Counted from the first letter of the stretch, positions 34,709 through 44,797 are shown. The stretch is 64,000 bases of DNA from an uncultured beta proteobacterium (GCA_903838565.1 CAILZB010000060.1:62001-126000); one strand, 5' to 3'. Notes: generated by a model from the letters alone, not told the origin. Translations and numbers: made by a program.

Positions 34709-37018
34709 ATGGCGGACACACAGGCTGAAAGGATCGCTGCACAGCTGGGCCGTGAGGCCCGTGAGCGCTATTTGCTGCAGATGTGTCGTGCCATGGTGGG
34801 CGTGACGGGAACGATTCAGGGGTGCCTGACGACCTTGATGGGCCAGTCCGGAACCACGGCCGAGATGCAGTTGCGGCGCGAAGCCTGGACCCAATTCCAG
34901 ATTGCGGGCGAGCGCTGGCGCGAGGGCACGATCAAGGCCTGGCAGCAGTACCTTGCCAGGCCGATGTCGGCGCTGCAGGCCGACCAATCCAAACGCATCA
35001 AGCTGGAACTTCAAGACCAGGAAGTGGTTGAAGGCCAGATCGTGGTGTCGCGCTTCGTCGAGTTGCTCATGGACGCCATATCCCAGGATTTCAACCTGCT
35101 GCGAATGCGCATGAAGGAACTCGAGGGCATCGTGGACCTGTCCAGTCGCGACCTGCTTAGACCCGACGTGCTGGTCTCGATGATGCTGGAGCAGTGGGCT
35201 GCAATTGGCATGCCCGAAGGGAGTTGGGTGATCGTTCAGACGGCGGCCGCAACCTCGTTCCAGGAGGCGCTGATCAAGGCCTGCCAGGCGAGCAACGAAT
35301 TCCTGGTGCAGCGCGGCATTCTTCCCAAAGGCTTCCACCAGGTGCGCATGACAGCACGCCCGGTGGTGAGCCTGTCCTCGGGTGCGGAGCACCTGGCTGT
35401 TGGGCCAGGGGACGGCCGTGAAGGCCTGTCACAGGGCCGGGGCGACAACCGCCCGCGTGTCGTTCCCGGCTGGGTCTCGGGCTCGGACCTGACTCAAATG
35501 GTGCGGGTACAGCCCTCCGGCCCGTCGCTTGAACTGGCGCTGATACGCGCCCAGGGCGTCATCGGTCAACTCAAGAGCCTGCTGCAGTACCGCGTCGCCG
35601 GATTTGATACCGCGCCGCAACAACACCGCTCCGGCGCCCTGGCCCGCGCCATCGCGCCGCGCCCCGCGGTTGCCGAAACCGAATGGGCGCCCACCGAGTA
35701 CCTTGGGCAGACCGTGCCGGTTGACGTGGCGCAAGTCGCCGGACACTTGCGCGAGAACACGTCGGCATTGAAGCTCAAGGCCGAGACCGACAGTGAAAGG
35801 GCCGTGATCGAAGTCGTGGCACTGATGTTTCAAAGCATCCTGACCGAGGACCGGATCCCTTCGGCGGTGCGCATCTGGGTGGCGCGGCTGCAGATGCCGG
35901 TGCTGCGGATTGCGCTCGAGGACACGACGTTTTTCGAGAACCTGGAGCACCCCGCGCGTCTGCTGATCGACCGCATCGGCGCCTGCGTTCTCGGGTTTGA
36001 CGTGGCAACGATCAACGGCAGCGAGCTTGAAACCGAGATCAAGCGCGTGGTGCAGGTGATAGAGCAGTTCCCGGAAACCGGTCGGCAGGTTTTCCAAAAG
36101 GTCTATGAGGAGTTTCTGCATTTCCTCTCCACCCTGCTCACCGGCAAGGGTGTGACGCAACGCGTGGTGAGCGTGGTGCAGCAGGTGGAGCAAAAGGAAA
36201 CGCTGGCCATCAAATACACGATCGAAATGCGCAACATGCTCAAGGACATGCCGGTGCGCGAGGAGATCCGCCAGTTCCTGTTCAAGGTGTGGGCCGACGT
36301 TCTGGCCGTGGCGACGCTCAAGCACAGTGCGCACGACGAGCAGCTCCTGACGTACAAGCGGACCGCGACGGATCTGGTCTGGTCGGCCAGCGCGAAACCC
36401 AGCCGCAGCGCGCGCACCCGCGTCATCCAGAATTTGCCGTTGTTGCTGCAAAACCTGCGCCAGGGCATGAGCGCCCTTGGCTTGCCAGGCACCGAGCAGG
36501 AAGCCCATATCAAGGTCATCAGCGACACCCTGGCCGACGCCTTCATGTCCAAGACCGAAGCCGTTCCCCATGCGCAGATCGAGGCCATGACGCGCCAACT
36601 GGCGCGCCTGGAGGACGTTGTTCCGCCAGATGGCATGGGCGACTTGCCGCTGGATGCCGAGAGCATTGAAATGATGCTGGGGATAGACTCTTCATCCATC
36701 GTCGTGGTCGCCGACGGAGGCTCGCAACCCAGCCCCGACATGGTCAATTGGGCCAGGGCATTGACGGTAGGAACCTGGTTCACGCTGGATCACAACGGCA
36801 AGGTCACCCAGGTCCAGTTTGCGTGGCGCAGCGAGAAACAAAAGTTGCACCTGTTCGCCGCGTCCAATGGCCGGAGTTACCTGATCCAGGCTGGGCGTTT
36901 GTCAGCGTATTTACAGGCCGGACTGCTGGTTCCGCTGGAGGACGAGGCGCTGACGGTGCGTGCGACGCGCGACGCGCTGGCCAAGCTCGAAGCCAATCCG
37001 GAGCGGCTCATCCACTGA
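34709..37018 (+). CDS. DUF1631 domain-containing protein
   Basis: This 769-residue, mostly helical cytoplasmic protein belongs to DUF1631, a family found mainly in beta- and gammaproteobacteria and sometimes mislabelled thymidine phosphorylase. Recognisable stretches are SRFVELLMDAISQDFNLLRM, EDRIPSAVRIWVARLQMPVL and the C-terminal WFTLDHNGKVTQVQFAW, a PilZ-like beta segment. No catalytic motif is visible. It starts 14 bp after secF, possibly by read-through, and converges with the MBL-fold hydrolase gene. The function is unknown; a C-terminal PilZ-like end could mean cyclic di-GMP sensing, which I cannot confirm. Confidence 0.82.
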   Translation: MADTQAERIAAQLGREARERYLLQMCRAMVGVTGTIQGCLTTLMGQSGTTAEMQLRREAWTQFQIAGERWREGTIKAWQQYLARPMSALQADQSKRIKLELQDQEVVEGQIVVSRFVELLMDAISQDFNLLRMRMKELEGIVDLSSRDLLRPDVLVSMMLEQWAAIGMPEGSWVIVQTAAATSFQEALIKACQASNEFLVQRGILPKGFHQVRMTARPVVSLSSGAEHLAVGPGDGREGLSQGRGDNRPRVVPGWVSGSDLTQMVRVQPSGPSLELALIRAQGVIGQLKSLLQYRVAGFDTAPQQHRSGALARAIAPRPAVAETEWAPTEYLGQTVPVDVAQVAGHLRENTSALKLKAETDSERAVIEVVALMFQSILTEDRIPSAVRIWVARLQMPVLRIALEDTTFFENLEHPARLLIDRIGACVLGFDVATINGSELETEIKRVVQVIEQFPETGRQVFQKVYEEFLHFLSTLLTGKGVTQRVVSVVQQVEQKETLAIKYTIEMRNMLKDMPVREEIRQFLFKVWADVLAVATLKHSAHDEQLLTYKRTATDLVWSASAKPSRSARTRVIQNLPLLLQNLRQGMSALGLPGTEQEAHIKVISDTLADAFMSKTEAVPHAQIEAMTRQLARLEDVVPPDGMGDLPLDAESIEMMLGIDSSSIVVVADGGSQPSPDMVNWARALTVGTWFTLDHNGKVTQVQFAWRSEKQKLHLFAASNGRSYLIQAGRLSAYLQAGLLVPLEDEALTVRATRDALAKLEANPERLIH

Positions 37019-37051
37019 GCCGAAGCTCGGCCCCGGCCGCAGCGCGGGTCT

Positions 37052-37840
37052 TCACAGATCGAACGTCTGACCCGCACTCAGCCAGCGGATATCGTGGACC
37101 CCACCGCTTGCCGAGAGCGTGCTGTCAAATGCCTGAACCTCGGCCATGATCACCTGCGTCTCTGCCGGTTTGGTGTGCGTGATGTAGATCGGGTAGTTTC
37201 TCCCGGGCGCGATCTGATCCAACTCGCAGGCCAGTGTCTGGGGTGAAAAATGTCGACTGCGCCGCGCCAGATCGCGCTCGCCGTTGCTGAACGCGGTTTC
37301 GATCACCAGCATGTCGACCGGCATCTGGTTCAGCCTTGCCCACAGCGCCGGATTGTGTTCGGTGTCGCCCGTGAAGACCCAGCAGGCGCTGTCGGTGCAG
37401 ACCGCGTAACCTGCGGCCGGGACGGTGTGGACCGCGGGCAGGACCTCGATCGATTTGCCGCCAATGGACAGCGTTTGACCCACCACAATTTCATGAAATT
37501 CGACCAGGGGCGCCTGCGGCGTCGGAATGCGGGTGAAGTCCGGCCAGATGACGTCATTGAAAATGTGCTCTTTCAGGCTGGCGACGGTACCCGCGAGAGC
37601 GTAGACGCTCAGCGGTGAGCTGCGCTGCGAGCCGATCGCGTCCGCCATCAGCGGCAGTGCCAGCACGTGGTCCAGATGCGAGTGCGTCAGCAGCACGTGG
37701 TCGATGGCGCGCATCTCCTCCAGCGAGAGGTCCCCCACGCCGGTGCCGGCGTCCACCAGCAGGTCGGAGTCGATGAGAAACGCGGTCGTGCGGCAACCCC
37801 TTGCAATCGCGCCCGAACAGCCCAGCACGCGCACTCTCAT
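37052..37840 (-). CDS. MBL-fold hydrolase resembling class II 3',5'-cyclic-nucleotide phosphodiesterase
   Basis: This 262-residue metallo-beta-lactamase-fold protein has the metal motif THSHLDH (His 53, 55, Asp 57, His 58), later metal ligands in HTVPAAGYAV and FTGDTEHN, and the final ITHTKP. This layout matches class II (CpdP/PDE1-like) cyclic nucleotide phosphodiesterases. ATG 37840 gives the conserved N-terminus MRVRVLGCSGAIARG. It lies 8 bp downstream of the CHASE2 cyclase on the same strand, so synthesis and breakdown of the same nucleotide may be coupled. A role as another MBL hydrolase is not excluded. Confidence 0.75.
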   Translation of the reverse strand: MRVRVLGCSGAIARGCRTTAFLIDSDLLVDAGTGVGDLSLEEMRAIDHVLLTHSHLDHVLALPLMADAIGSQRSSPLSVYALAGTVASLKEHIFNDVIWPDFTRIPTPQAPLVEFHEIVVGQTLSIGGKSIEVLPAVHTVPAAGYAVCTDSACWVFTGDTEHNPALWARLNQMPVDMLVIETAFSNGERDLARRSRHFSPQTLACELDQIAPGRNYPIYITHTKPAETQVIMAEVQAFDSTLSASGGVHDIRWLSAGQTFDL

Positions 37841-37848
37841 GCAAACCC

Positions 37849-40083
37849 CTATTTGTTGTCGAATTGGGTGGCGCCGTCCCATTCCGGGTCAAACGGCGCC
37901 GATCGACGCAAGCTTACGCGCGAAGCGTACAGAGGGTAAAGGCATTTGTTGGCATTCTCGCGCTGCAACTGGGTCAGATGCAGCTCACACCCATCCCAAT
38001 CCTGCATCCGATAGGCTTGCAGCGCCAGGGCCCATCGCTCCAGTTCCGAAGCCTGCTGCGGCGAGAGTTCCTCGGTCCGACACAGCGGCGTGAAGATTCT
38101 CACCGTCTGGCTCTTGCCCTTGACCCGGACCCGGTCAAGCTCCTGCCAGGCAAAGTCGGCGGCCTGCTCGCGTGTGGACTCGCTGGCGATGATGTCCACG
38201 CCGTAGAGTGTCGACAACCCCTCCAGGCGCGCCCCAAGGTTCACCGCGTCGCCCACGACGGTGTAGCTGCGCCGGATGTCCGACCCCATGTCGCCCACGC
38301 ACATCAGGCCGGTGTTCAAACCAATTCCCATGCCAGGCACGCCATTCGCGGGCTCATCGAGCTTGAGTGTGCGCACCGCCTGCACCATGTCAAGTGCGGC
38401 CCCGACGGCAAGCGTAGCGTGATCTTTGGCGGCCACGGGTGCGCCCCAGAAAGCCATCACGCAGTCACCCATGTACTTGTCGATGGTGCCGCGGTGGACA
38501 CGAATGCATCGTGTCAGCCGGCTGAAGAGGGTGTTCAGCAGCGCCTGCAGGCGCGTCGGCTCCATGCTTTCGGACATCCGGGTAAAGCCGCGCAGGTCGC
38601 AAAACATGACGGTCAATTCCCGGCTCACGGCCTGCATGCTGTAGGCGTCGGGATCCTTGAGCATTTCATCCACCAGCTCGGGCGGCACGTAGGTGCCAAA
38701 CAGATGGGCCAGCTCGCGTTTGGAACGGCTTTCCACCAGATAGCCGTAACTCATGTTCAGGCTAAAAACCGCCACCGCCATCACCAGTGCCGACGCCAGT
38801 GGCAGTGCCAGTCCCAGCCCGAGATAGGCCCAAAGGTTGATGCCCACCAGCGCGGCGGCCACGAGCGCCCCCAGCGCCACCGCCCGCATGGCCGAGAGCA
38901 GGGGCAGCGCGATGATCATCAGCAGGCCGCTGGCCAGCAGTTGCGCCAGCTCGAATCCCTGGGCGTAGTCGGGCTTGACCAGAACGCGATCGTCGAGCAA
39001 GCCGGACAAGAGGCTGGCGTGCATTTCCACCCCGGGATAAGCCGAACCGACCGGCGTGGCGCGCAGATCCAGCAGCCCTGGCGCCGTGCTGCCCACCAGA
39101 ACGATCTGGCCCTTCAGACTGTTGGGAGCGACCCGCCGGTGCAGCAGGTCGGTCGCGGACACATAGCGAAACGAACCCGCCCCTACCCCGCCGGCCCCGC
39201 GAAAGGGGATCAAGCTGCTGCCGTGCTGGTCGAGCGGGATGGTTCGGGTCTTATTGCCCAGCGTAAGCGCAATGCTCCCCAGGGGCGAAACCTCGCCTTG
39301 CGCGATACCGGGTGCGACTTTGGGCAGGCCTGAAGCCACTCGATACAGCGCCAGCGAAAGCGCTTCGTAGCCCCCGTTTCGGTATGCTGCTATCAGCGGT
39401 ATCGCGCGCACGATGCCGTCACTGTCCAGCACCGGGTTCGCGTGCCCCGCCATCGGTGCCGCCCGTGCCAGCGGCTCGATGTTCGAGCCATAACCGCTGA
39501 AGCGGGTGAAGCCCGCATCGCTGCGCAGTTCCATGACGGGGGCGGGCAATACACCCGAAGTCCGACCGTCGCGGTCGCGGTTGAAGTAGTAGCTCAGCAC
39601 CACCGGCCTGTCTTTCAGCGAGCGGGCAAACCGGCTGTCGTAGTCCAGATCTGGCTGGAGACGAGCCAGCATGTCCTGGAAAGCGGCCTGACCCTGAAAC
39701 TCGTTGTGCGCCAGCAGCTGCAGATGCTTCAAGCCCGAGCTTTCGTCCGGCTCGGCGAAGAACACGTCGAAACCCAGCAGCGCCACCTGTTGTCGCTCGA
39801 ACAACTCGTCGGTCAAGGCAGCGAGCTGATCGCGTCCCCAGGGCCAGTGGCCCAGCTCGGACAGGCTTTTCTCGTCGATGTCGACGATCACGATGCGCGG
39901 GTCCAGGGTCCCGGGCATCGTAGCCCGCAGGCGCAGGTCGTAAATGGCGTTGTCCAGGCGCTCGAGCATGTCGACGCGCAACCCTGCGCCGGCATGCAAC
40001 AGCGCAAACAGCAGCGGAACCAGCAGCAGCGCGATGCGCCGCCCGTGTTTGCGCAGGCTTGACGCGAACGAGCTAACTTTCAT
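37849..40083 (-). CDS. Adenylate/guanylate cyclase with CHASE2 sensor domain
   Basis: This 744-residue membrane protein has an N-terminal helix (about 17-34), a periplasmic CHASE2 domain (about 38-365; IVIVDIDEKSLSELGHWPW), three helices (about 382-446) and a class III cyclase domain (about 485-665). The two metal Asp are near 496 (FCDLRGF) and 540 (DKYMGDCVMAFWG). Lys in TIDKYMGD and Thr in SYTVVGDAVN suit ATP, and the transition-state Asn/Arg are in VNLGARLE, so it should be active and make cAMP. A short helical tail follows. It is 96 bp after the FHA gene and 8 bp before the hydrolase. Its start codon lies within a 44-bp hairpin repeat. Confidence 0.92.
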   Translation of the reverse strand: MKVSSFASSLRKHGRRIALLLVPLLFALLHAGAGLRVDMLERLDNAIYDLRLRATMPGTLDPRIVIVDIDEKSLSELGHWPWGRDQLAALTDELFERQQVALLGFDVFFAEPDESSGLKHLQLLAHNEFQGQAAFQDMLARLQPDLDYDSRFARSLKDRPVVLSYYFNRDRDGRTSGVLPAPVMELRSDAGFTRFSGYGSNIEPLARAAPMAGHANPVLDSDGIVRAIPLIAAYRNGGYEALSLALYRVASGLPKVAPGIAQGEVSPLGSIALTLGNKTRTIPLDQHGSSLIPFRGAGGVGAGSFRYVSATDLLHRRVAPNSLKGQIVLVGSTAPGLLDLRATPVGSAYPGVEMHASLLSGLLDDRVLVKPDYAQGFELAQLLASGLLMIIALPLLSAMRAVALGALVAAALVGINLWAYLGLGLALPLASALVMAVAVFSLNMSYGYLVESRSKRELAHLFGTYVPPELVDEMLKDPDAYSMQAVSRELTVMFCDLRGFTRMSESMEPTRLQALLNTLFSRLTRCIRVHRGTIDKYMGDCVMAFWGAPVAAKDHATLAVGAALDMVQAVRTLKLDEPANGVPGMGIGLNTGLMCVGDMGSDIRRSYTVVGDAVNLGARLEGLSTLYGVDIIASESTREQAADFAWQELDRVRVKGKSQTVRIFTPLCRTEELSPQQASELERWALALQAYRMQDWDGCELHLTQLQRENANKCLYPLYASRVSLRRSAPFDPEWDGATQFDNK

Positions 40084-40119
40084 GACTGGCAGCGTTTCGC
40101 GGGCGAAGCATGAAAGTCA
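40076..40119. repeat. 44-bp inverted-repeat element, copy A
   Basis: The element has perfect 9-bp arms (ACTTTCATG and CATGAAAGT) around a 26-base centre that contains CGCGGGCGAAGC. It shares 9 + 12 + 9 invariant bases and equal length with the element at 41887-41930. Its left arm includes the start codon of the cyclase (minus strand) and the whole lies between the FHA and cyclase genes. It could be a transcript-processing or attenuation hairpin. Confidence 0.6.
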
Positions 40120-40179
40120 ACATGGGTTCGCCTGTCGGGCTGGAAGGGTTGCCAGCGCAGGCGCGTCCGTCGTCTGAAC

Positions 40180-40878
40180 CTACAGGTGAAAGAACTGCAT
40201 CTTCGTTCCAGCGAGTTCCAGAATATCCTGGTCCTTCAAGGCCACGGATTCGCTCCCGATGGGCGTGCCATTGATCATGAGCCGGCTCGCACCTTCCACA
40301 TGGGCGGCGACGAACCCGTGCCTGCGCTTGGTGATCGACGCCACCGATACGCCGATCTTGCCGATGGTGGTGACCACCTTCACCAGCGGAACCTGACGAC
40401 CGGCTGCGGCGCCGGAGACCACCCTGATCGCCGCATTGCCGTCGAACGTGGACAAGGCGACTGAATCGGAAACTTCGGCCTGCATCGTTGTCGGGATCGA
40501 CGTGTAGGACGACGGCGCAACATTTGCAGGTGGCGCCACGTTGGCCGATCCGGGACGCACCACCAGGGTTTTTTCGAAATCGTCGCCGGTCGCATCCTGG
40601 AAATACTTGATCTTGTACTTGCCGATTTCGACCGTGTCGTTGTTGTGCAGAAGTTCGCGCTTGATCGTCTTGCCGTTCAGGTTGGTCCCGTTGGTGCTGT
40701 TCAGGTCCTCGATGTAGACCTGGCCGCCACTCATCTGGATGACGGCGTGCTCGCCGCTGACAGCCAAGTTGTCGATCACGATGTCGTTGTAGGGTCTGCG
40801 CCCCAACGTGGTCCGATTTTTCGTCAGCACCACGTCTTTGACGACAATCCCGTCAAGCGATACGATCATTTTTGGCAT
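40180..40878 (-). CDS. FHA domain protein with degenerate second FHA-like domain
   Basis: This 232-residue protein has an N-terminal FHA domain (about 20-100) with the phosphothreonine-binding residues visible: Gly-Arg in TLGRRPYND, Ser-x-x-His in SGEHAVI and Asn in STNGTNLNG. A Ser/Thr/Ala-rich linker follows, then residues about 148-232 repeat the fold (VTTIGKIG, RRHGFVAAHVEG, LMINGTPIG) but lack several binding residues. It lies 45 bp downstream of the PP2C phosphatase gene. FHA modules read phosphothreonine signals reversed by such phosphatases. No Ser/Thr kinase is present in the window. Confidence 0.88.
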   Translation of the reverse strand: MPKMIVSLDGIVVKDVVLTKNRTTLGRRPYNDIVIDNLAVSGEHAVIQMSGGQVYIEDLNSTNGTNLNGKTIKRELLHNNDTVEIGKYKIKYFQDATGDDFEKTLVVRPGSANVAPPANVAPSSYTSIPTTMQAEVSDSVALSTFDGNAAIRVVSGAAAGRQVPLVKVVTTIGKIGVSVASITKRRHGFVAAHVEGASRLMINGTPIGSESVALKDQDILELAGTKMQFFHL

Positions 40879-40923
40879 TACCCACTCCAGTTTCTTAACC
40901 TATTGCGATGGTGCAAGAAGATA

Positions 40924-41709
40924 CTAACGACCAAGCAAGCGCGCCATGATTGTAGGTTTCTTGACGTCGGCCGTTGCACGCGCCAGTAAAACAGTGATGT
41001 TGTCTCTCCCCCCATTGGCGTTGGCGGCATTGATCAGCCGCTGCGCCATCGCAGCCAGCGTCGGCTCCGCGCCCAGGCTCTGCGCGATCGCCACGTCGCC
41101 GACCATGTCGGTCAGGCCGTCGGAGCACATCAAAAAAATGTCGTCAGCCATCACATCACGCTGATCCACTTCCAGCACGACCTCCTCCTCCACACCCAAG
41201 GCGCGCGTCACCAGATTCTTCTGGGTGGAGCTGGCGGCCTCTTCAGGGGAAATCAGGCCGGCGTCGAGTTGCTCCTGCAGCAACGAGTGATCCCGCGTGA
41301 TGAGGGTCAAGTGGCCGCCACGAAACAGGTAACAGCGCGAGTCACCGATGTGTCCGACCACCAACTGATCCTTCTGAAAAACGCCGACCACCAGCGTTGT
41401 TCCCATTCCCGCGTATTGCGAGTTGGCGTGGGCCGCCTTGAGGATGGCCAGGTTGGTGTTTTCCACGCAGATTTCCAGCGCCCGACACACCTGCTTGGGC
41501 CCGGCCAAGTGCATCGCCTGTGCCAGCCAGCGCGTCATCTCCGCCCTGATGAACTCCACCGCCATGCCGCTGGCAATTTCACCCGCGTTGTAGCCGCCCA
41601 TGCCATCGGCCACGATGCACAACTGGGTCTCGGCATCAAACGCGACCGTGTCTTCGTTGTTGGAGCGACTCAGGCCGGGATCGGTTTGCGAGAAGAATTC
41701 GTAATTCAT
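40924..41709 (-). CDS. PP2C-family serine/threonine phosphatase (Stp/PrpC type)
   Basis: This 261-residue phosphatase shows all main PP2C motifs: SRSNNEDTVAF (metal Asp 20), IVADGMGGYNAGEIAS (Asp 35), VGHIGDSRCYLFR, CSDGLTDMV and GGRDNITVLL. It dephosphorylates phospho-Ser/Thr proteins with Mn/Mg. I chose ATG 41709 because the family N-terminus MNYEFFSQTDPGLSR starts there; the frame is open further upstream across a palindrome. It is the first gene of the PP2C-FHA-cyclase-hydrolase set on the minus strand. Confidence 0.92.
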   Translation of the reverse strand: MNYEFFSQTDPGLSRSNNEDTVAFDAETQLCIVADGMGGYNAGEIASGMAVEFIRAEMTRWLAQAMHLAGPKQVCRALEICVENTNLAILKAAHANSQYAGMGTTLVVGVFQKDQLVVGHIGDSRCYLFRGGHLTLITRDHSLLQEQLDAGLISPEEAASSTQKNLVTRALGVEEEVVLEVDQRDVMADDIFLMCSDGLTDMVGDVAIAQSLGAEPTLAAMAQRLINAANANGGRDNITVLLARATADVKKPTIMARLLGR

Positions 41710-41838
41710 CGTCCGCGGTGATTGGGTGATTTCAGCATGCGTGTCATGGTTGCGCGCCCACGTTACCAGAGCCCCCGCGTTGCGGCAAGGAACTTTGTCG
41801 CACCATGTGACACGGCGTATCAAAAAGGGCACCCCGGG

Positions 41839-41860
41839 CGGTCGACGACGTCGTCGACCG
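41839..41860. repeat. Perfect 22-bp palindrome
   Basis: The sequence CGGTCGACGACGTCGTCGACCG is its own reverse complement over 22 bp. It lies 130 bp upstream of the PP2C start codon, in the 218-bp spacer after TerC. It could be an operator for a dimeric or tetrameric regulator, or a cruciform. It also contains self-similar GTCGAC units. Confidence 0.55.
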
Positions 41861-41886
41861 GGTTCCATGTTAACGTGAAAGAACCC

Positions 41887-41930
41887 ACTTTCATGCCGCG
41901 GGGCGCTCCGCGGGCGAAGCTTGAAAGTCA
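41887..41930. repeat. 44-bp inverted-repeat element, copy B
   Basis: The element has 7-bp arms (ACTTTCA and TGAAAGT) and an inner CCGCGG/CCGCGG stem. About 36 of 44 bases match copy A at 40076-40119 in the same orientation. Its right end includes the stop codon of the TerC gene on the minus strand. Position after a stop codon suggests a terminator or mRNA-stabilising hairpin. Confidence 0.6.
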
Positions 41931-42599
41931 GCGTGCTCGCGCTGCCAGGAGTTTGCCGATGCCGATCACCAGCACCGCGCCCGCAGCCGACGCGGCGTAA
42001 TGCAGCCAGGCGCTGTCGCCGGCCGCCGCGCGCAGGCCGACATCGCCGACGATGGTTTCGCCAGCGACCCAGCCAATCAGACCCGCACCCAGCACCACGA
42101 TGACGGGGAAGCGCTGCATCACCCGGATCATCAGGGTGCTGCCAAAAACCACCAGGGGGATGCTGATCGCCAGACCCAGAATCAGCAACAGGGTGCTGCC
42201 CTTGGCCGCCGCCGCCACGGCGATGACGTTGTCCAGGCTCATCACCAGGTCGGCAAGCAAAATGGTGCGCACTGCGGCCATCAGGTTGGCCTGTTCACGG
42301 GTCTTGTCGTGGCCGTCCTCTTCGTCACTCAACAGTTGCACGCCGATCCAAAGCAACATCAGGCCACCCACGATCTGCAGGTAGGGCAGCGCCAGCAGTC
42401 TGGCGGCGACGACGGTCAACGCGATGCGCAGCACCACGGCCGCGCCCGAGCCCAGCAAGATGGCCTGTTTCTGCCGTTGCGGCTCAAGCGAGCGCGCTGC
42501 CAATGCGATCACGACCGCGTTGTCGCCAGAAAGAATGATGTTGATCCAGATGATCTTGAGCAGACCGATCCAGAAATCCACCGACTGCAGCAGTTCCAC
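41928..42599 (-). CDS. TerC family integral membrane protein (YjbE type)
   Basis: This 223-residue protein has about seven membrane helices and the two TerC metal motifs, NIILSGDNAVVIALAAR (about 20-36) and VMSLDNVIAVAAAAKG. YjbE-type TerC proteins are associated with manganese or other metal export during protein metallation; tellurite resistance is the historical name only. No yybP-ykoY riboswitch is evident upstream. The sucCD terminator hairpin stands between sucD and this gene, so it has its own promoter or depends on read-through. Confidence 0.88.
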   Translation of the reverse strand: MELLQSVDFWIGLLKIIWINIILSGDNAVVIALAARSLEPQRQKQAILLGSGAAVVLRIALTVVAARLLALPYLQIVGGLMLLWIGVQLLSDEEDGHDKTREQANLMAAVRTILLADLVMSLDNVIAVAAAAKGSTLLLILGLAISIPLVVFGSTLMIRVMQRFPVIVVLGAGLIGWVAGETIVGDVGLRAAAGDSAWLHYAASAAGAVLVIGIGKLLAARAR

Positions 42600-42642
42600 G
42601 GCTCCTCCTCTATCTGAATTTCATTACCGCAAAAAGCAAGAA

Positions 42643-42669
42643 GCGCTCGGGACCAAAGGTCCGGAGCGC
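42643..42669 (-). terminator. Intrinsic terminator after sucCD
   Basis: On the minus strand a 12-bp stem (GCGCTC-x-GGACC with one mismatch) closes a 3-base loop and is followed by TTCTTGCTTTTTGC. It begins 56 bp past the sucD stop, in the right orientation to end the sucC-sucD transcript before the TerC gene. Confidence 0.75.
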
Positions 42670-42724
42670 CTCGCGCCGTCTGTCAAAGTTTAGCGGCTTT
42701 TCAGCTGCTGGCTTGACACCCGTA

Positions 42725-43618
42725 TTAAAGGAGCGCCTTGAGCAACTTGGCCATTTCCGAGGGGTTGCGCGTGATGGTGAAACCACACTCTTCCATCACC
42801 GCCAGTTTGGCGTCGGCGGTATCGGCGCCGCCGGAAATCAGCGCACCAGCGTGGCCCATGCGCTTGCCGGCAGGAGCCGTCACGCCCGCGATGAAACCGA
42901 CGATGGGTTTCTTCATGTTGAGCTTGCACCAGCGTGCCGCTTCAGCCTCGTCCGGACCGCCGATTTCACCGATCATGATGACAGCGTCGGTATCGGGGTC
43001 GTCGTTGAAGAGGCGCATGATGTCGATGTGCTTCAGGCCATTGATCGGGTCGCCGCCAATGCCCACGGCGCTGGACTGACCCAGACCGATTTCGGTAAGC
43101 TGAGCCACGGCTTCGTACGTCAGCGTGCCGGAGCGGCTGACCACGCCGATGCGGCCCTTGCGGTGGATGTGACCGGGCATGATGCCGATCTTGATTTCAT
43201 CGGGGGTGATCAGTCCCGGGCAGTTCGGGCCCAGCAACAGGGTCTTCTTGCCGCCGGCGGCTTCCTTGGCGCGCATGCGGTTGCGCACTTCCAGCATGTC
43301 GCGCACGGGGATGCCTTCGGTGATGCAGATCGCCAGATCCAGATCGGCCTCGACCGCTTCCCAGATCGCCGCAGCAGCGCCTGCGGGCGGCACGTAAATG
43401 ACGGACACGGTGGCGCCGGTTTCGCTGGCCGCTTCCTTGACGGAGGCGTAGATCGGGATGTTGAAGATCGACTCGCCGGCCTTCTTCGGGTTCACGCCGG
43501 CGACAAAGCAGTTCTTGCCGTTGGCGTATTCCTGGCACTTCTCGGTGTGGAACTGACCGGTCTTGCCGGTGATGCCCTGGGTGATGACCTTGGTGTCTTT
43601 ATTGATGAGGATGGACAT
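42725..43618 (-). CDS. sucD: Succinyl-CoA synthetase (ADP-forming) alpha subunit
   Basis: This 297-residue subunit binds CoA (N-terminal Rossmann domain, [15 protein letters not shown]) and carries the phosphorylated His in [10 protein letters not shown]. With SucC it converts succinyl-CoA to succinate with ATP formation in the TCA cycle. It starts 9 bp after sucC. Length and motifs are normal. Confidence 0.97.
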   Translation of the reverse strand: MSILINKDTKVITQGITGKTGQFHTEKCQEYANGKNCFVAGVNPKKAGESIFNIPIYASVKEAASETGATVSVIYVPPAGAAAAIWEAVEADLDLAICITEGIPVRDMLEVRNRMRAKEAAGGKKTLLLGPNCPGLITPDEIKIGIMPGHIHRKGRIGVVSRSGTLTYEAVAQLTEIGLGQSSAVGIGGDPINGLKHIDIMRLFNDDPDTDAVIMIGEIGGPDEAEAARWCKLNMKKPIVGFIAGVTAPAGKRMGHAGALISGGADTADAKLAVMEECGFTITRNPSEMAKLLKALL

Positions 43619-43627
43619 GGGTGCTCC

Positions 43628-44797
<1,170 letters not shown>

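Noticed and set aside
42600-42724. Possible manganese (yybP-ykoY) riboswitch before the TerC gene
   Set aside because: The spacer holds a terminator hairpin for sucCD, and none of the conserved riboswitch core was seen.
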